A DNA stretch of 64,000 nucleotides, from assembly GCA_029907515.1 (NCBI GenBank), contig JARYLT010000001.1, forward strand, positions 1-64,000, written 5' to 3'. This stretch comes from Spirochaetota bacterium (GTDB lineage: Bacteria; Spirochaetota; UBA4802; UB4802). Every line of letters starts with the position of its first letter. The stretch's first letter is position 1. Made by a program: the position numbers and the translations under genes. This document shows, in pieces, positions 61,291-64,000 of this stretch. A model generated the notes under the pieces. The model worked only from the letters and a program-made list of their open reading frames with translations. It had not been told where the DNA came from and ran no database searches.

Positions 61291-62115
61291 ATGTCAGAGA
61301 AAGCGTTTTTAGTTGATATATCAAAATGTCAGGGTTGCAGAGGCTGTCAGGTTGCCTGCAAGCAGTGGAATGGATTGCCCGGTGAAAAAACCACCTTCTT
61401 TGGGGGTCCGGAGTATACCAATCCTGCCAATCTGTCGGCATTAACCTGGAACCATGTGGTGTTTTATCCCTTAGATAAAAGCAATCCGGAAAGGCCAGTA
61501 TGGAACATCAAACATACTAAATGCTATCACTGTGCAGAAGCTAACTGTATAGCAGTATGTCCTCAGATGGCTATATCCAAGGTGGATGGCTGGACCGTTA
61601 TTGACCAGGAAAAATGTATTGGATGCGGTGCATGTGTGAGTGCATGTGTGTATAAAGTACCAGGCTTGAGTGAAATAAACCATAAGAATGATATGGGACA
61701 GCTTATCATTCACCGGGGAAAATCGCATAAGTGTAATGCCTGTACGCTGAACAAGCGTGATATTCCTGCATGCGTTTCAACCTGTCCCTCCGGTGCATTG
61801 CAGTTTGGACACCGTCAGGCTATAATTAAAAAAGCCCTGAAACGGGTAAAAGAACTTAAAAAAGATTTTCCCAACGCAAGTGTGTATGGGCTAGATGAAT
61901 TTGGTGGCCTTGGTGTAATAACTGTTCTCAGAGATAAGCCAGAAAAATACGGATTGCCCGTTGGCAAAGATGCTCAGAAGATTGACCTTTCACAGTTTGA
62001 TTCAATCAACAGCATCTATCATACACTGTCAGTATTTACCATGGGCATTCCCTATCTGCAGAAAAAGGCATACACGGTTGCAAAAGCGCTTGCAGGTGCC
62101 GGGAAGAAAGCATAA
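61291..62115 (+). CDS. fdhB: Formate dehydrogenase iron-sulfur (beta) subunit
   Basis: CQGCRGCQVACKQWN; CYHCAEANCIAVCP; CIGCGACVSACVY; CNACTLNKRDIPACVSTCPSGAL. Confidence 0.95.
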   Translation: MSEKAFLVDISKCQGCRGCQVACKQWNGLPGEKTTFFGGPEYTNPANLSALTWNHVVFYPLDKSNPERPVWNIKHTKCYHCAEANCIAVCPQMAISKVDGWTVIDQEKCIGCGACVSACVYKVPGLSEINHKNDMGQLIIHRGKSHKCNACTLNKRDIPACVSTCPSGALQFGHRQAIIKKALKRVKELKKDFPNASVYGLDEFGGLGVITVLRDKPEKYGLPVGKDAQKIDLSQFDSINSIYHTLSVFTMGIPYLQKKAYTVAKALAGAGKKA

Positions 62116-62143
62116 GCAAAAAAAAATTTATGTAAGGTAACAT

Positions 62144-62174
62144 AAAGGGCAGGTGTCAACACCTGCCCTTTTTT
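62144..62174 (+). terminator. Strong rho-independent terminator after fdhAB
   Basis: AAAGGGCAGGTGT-ca-ACACCTGCCCTTT followed by T-run. Confidence 0.93.
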
Positions 62175-62188
62175 ACAGTAACTATCGC
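62173..62188 (+). repeat. 16-bp inverted repeat, left copy TTACAGTAACTATCGC
   Basis: Exact reverse complement at 63629-63644; contains ACTATCGC (GCGATAGT on minus). Confidence 0.85.
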
Positions 62189-62193
62189 ACATG

Positions 62194-63522
62194 TCAAACT
62201 GTAGGATGGTAAATGTCTTCAGGAAAATTTTTGAGTATGGATGATGGTATGGCATTTGCCTTTGCTATTTGGGCATACAATTTGCCACTTGGTTTTATTG
62301 TTCGTTTTTGTGTTTTAAAATCAACCGCTACAAGACCAAACTGTGACATATATCCTTGCGCCCATTCAAAATTATCAATGAGTGACCAGTGGAAGTAGCC
62401 TTTAATATCAACGCCTTCCTGTAATGCCTTATGCATCATTTTAAGGTGATCAATCAACACATTCTGGCGCCAGGCATCATTATGGGTGCCAATACCATTT
62501 TCGGTAATGTAAATGGGAAGGTTGGGGAAAGCATGATGCATTCGTTTGATTGCCAGATAAAAGCCTTCAGGATAGGGTTCCCAGCCCAGACCTGCACACA
62601 GTTTGTCTGTGCCACATAGAGGGTTGTCTGTTGCTGATGTTGCAAGGTCTTTTAGTTTCAGTGATACTCTGATAAAATTATAAAAATTTAATCCAATAAA
62701 ATCGTTTGCATTAACAAGTTCATTATGCCTTGAAAAAAGTTGGAAGGGAAGTTTCCCTTTCTGTAATGCACGGATAACTGCTCCATTAAACATATAATCC
62801 ACAAATTGTGATAGTAGTTTGTCCATAATGTTAGAAGGGTTATATGGTTTAACTATCTGTACATTATGTACTATACCAACCTTAGCGTCAGGGTAAACAG
62901 ATTTGATAGTATGATAGGCAATAGCATGCATCAGCATAACAGTGCCCAACGCTTTAATGGCTTTGAATATATTTTTTTCACCAGGAGCAAACATGTCGGT
63001 AAGGTAGCCTAACATCACGATGCTTGGCTCATTTATAGTATTCCAGTATTTGACCTTGCCTTTAAACGTTGTTGCTAAAACACGGCAGAATTGTGCAAAA
63101 TGGTCTAAATGTTCTCTGTCACGGTTAAGGAGCCCACCCTCATTACACCACCATATGGGTAATGTAAAATGAAAAAGCGTAACAAATGGAGTAACCTTTC
63201 GTTTTAAAAGCTCATCAATCATGGTTACATAGTGGTCCAGTGCCTTTTTATCCAGGGTGCCAGGTTGTGGGAAAACCCGTGACCATTCAATGGACATACG
63301 ATAGGCATTGCAGTTTAATTTTTTTAAAAGGTCAAAGTCCTGTTTATAACGGTTCCAGTGATCACATGCAATCAGAGCACTATCATTATTTTTTATTTTG
63401 CCGCTTTTTTCAAAAAGCCACCAATTATTATTGGTGTTGCCACCTTCTATCTGATGGGCAGCAGTTGCTGTACCCCATAAAAAGCCTTTGCGGAAATGTA
63501 TGTCGTTTGATTGTGCTGGCAT
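62194..63522 (-). CDS. GH1 beta-glucosidase/beta-galactosidase
   Basis: FRKGFLWGTATAAHQIEGGNTNNNWW; YWNTINEPSIVMLGY; IYITENGIGT; GYFHWSLIDNFEWAQGY. Confidence 0.96.
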   Translation of the reverse strand: MPAQSNDIHFRKGFLWGTATAAHQIEGGNTNNNWWLFEKSGKIKNNDSALIACDHWNRYKQDFDLLKKLNCNAYRMSIEWSRVFPQPGTLDKKALDHYVTMIDELLKRKVTPFVTLFHFTLPIWWCNEGGLLNRDREHLDHFAQFCRVLATTFKGKVKYWNTINEPSIVMLGYLTDMFAPGEKNIFKAIKALGTVMLMHAIAYHTIKSVYPDAKVGIVHNVQIVKPYNPSNIMDKLLSQFVDYMFNGAVIRALQKGKLPFQLFSRHNELVNANDFIGLNFYNFIRVSLKLKDLATSATDNPLCGTDKLCAGLGWEPYPEGFYLAIKRMHHAFPNLPIYITENGIGTHNDAWRQNVLIDHLKMMHKALQEGVDIKGYFHWSLIDNFEWAQGYMSQFGLVAVDFKTQKRTIKPSGKLYAQIAKANAIPSSILKNFPEDIYHPTV

Positions 63523-63628
63523 ACGCAGTCTCCTTTATTATATTAGGAATTAGTTGCATATAATCTAATCCATGTTTTTTAGTAAAAATGTAGTTATACA
63601 AAAAAATCAATAAAAAAATATTCATGGG

Positions 63629-63644
63629 GCGATAGTTACTGTAA
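63629..63644 (-). repeat. 16-bp inverted repeat, right copy GCGATAGTTACTGTAA
   Basis: Exact reverse complement of 62173-62188. Confidence 0.85.
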
Positions 63645-63739
63645 CAAAATTCTTGTGAATGAATCATAGTGTAAAAAAAAGTAATTGCATAAAATTACAT
63701 TTGCATACAATATATTCTATAGAAAGAAAGAAAACCATC

Positions 63740-64000
63740 ATGAGTATTCAGACACTGATAACATTATTTGATTGGCGCAGTTTAATTGATATTCCCATTC
63801 TGTCATTTATTGTCTTTTTGTTTTATACAACTCTGCGTTCTTCCGGATCATGGCGTATTGGTTTGGGTATAATTGTTGCATTATTATTTTATCTTATAGC
63901 CCGTTTTATAAGACTTCCTGGAGTTGAATGGGTTTTCAATAACGTTAGTAATATTGCGTTAATAGCATTAATTGTAATTTTTCAGCCTGAAATCCGTAAA
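63740..64000 (+). CDS. cdaA: Diadenylate cyclase CdaA-type N-terminus, truncated by window edge (not in ORF track)
   Basis: MSIQTLITLFDWRSLIDIPILSFIVFLFYTTLRSSGSWRIGLGIIVALLFYLIARFIRLPGVEWVFNNVSNIALIALIVIFQPEIRK; three TM helices and FQPE(I/L)R(R/K). Confidence 0.87.
   Translation, partial: MSIQTLITLFDWRSLIDIPILSFIVFLFYTTLRSSGSWRIGLGIIVALLFYLIARFIRLPGVEWVFNNVSNIALIALIVIFQPEIRK

Noticed and set aside
1-64000. CRISPR arrays, tRNA, rRNA, phage or defence islands
   Set aside because: No regularly spaced repeats, tRNA cloverleaf sequences, or defence/phage gene families were recognised by eye.

Overview
AT-rich bacterial chromosomal window, probably from an uncultured or poorly studied anaerobe; a spirochaete-like lineage is only a guess. 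It is mostly housekeeping DNA. Recognisable blocks: rpmH-rnpA-yidD-yidC-jag-mnmE; anaerobic RNR (nrdD/nrdG); PBP1A, CarD and PIN/TRAM; SAM-I riboswitch with metX-metW; uvrB-nadC; a GntR-glpD operon; galK; nikR; a lipid/acyl-CoA operon with two DUF2148 Fe-S proteins; mobA/fdhE/fdhAB with a selenocysteine UGA; GH1 beta-glucosidase; and the start of a CdaA-type diadenylate cyclase. Main points for follow-up: (1) the 8-mer GCGATAGT (mostly GCGATAGTT) appears 15 times by hand count on both strands, far above composition expectation, including a 16-bp inverted pair bracketing the GH1 gene; (2) class III NrdD is split, with the glycyl-radical motif on a separate 63-aa ORF; (3) a structured leader with mutually exclusive pairings, probably Moco-riboswitch-like, precedes the formate dehydrogenase; (4) formate dehydrogenase is a selenoprotein that ORF callers split; (5) a seven-gene SCP2/DUF2148 x2/acyl-CoA ligase/acyl-CoA dehydrogenase/thiolase/SDR operon has a palindrome over its promoter; (6) ORFs missing from the track include rpmH, a 31-aa polybasic protein, an IS30 transposase remnant and the edge-truncated cdaA. 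No CRISPR array, tRNA or rRNA was seen.
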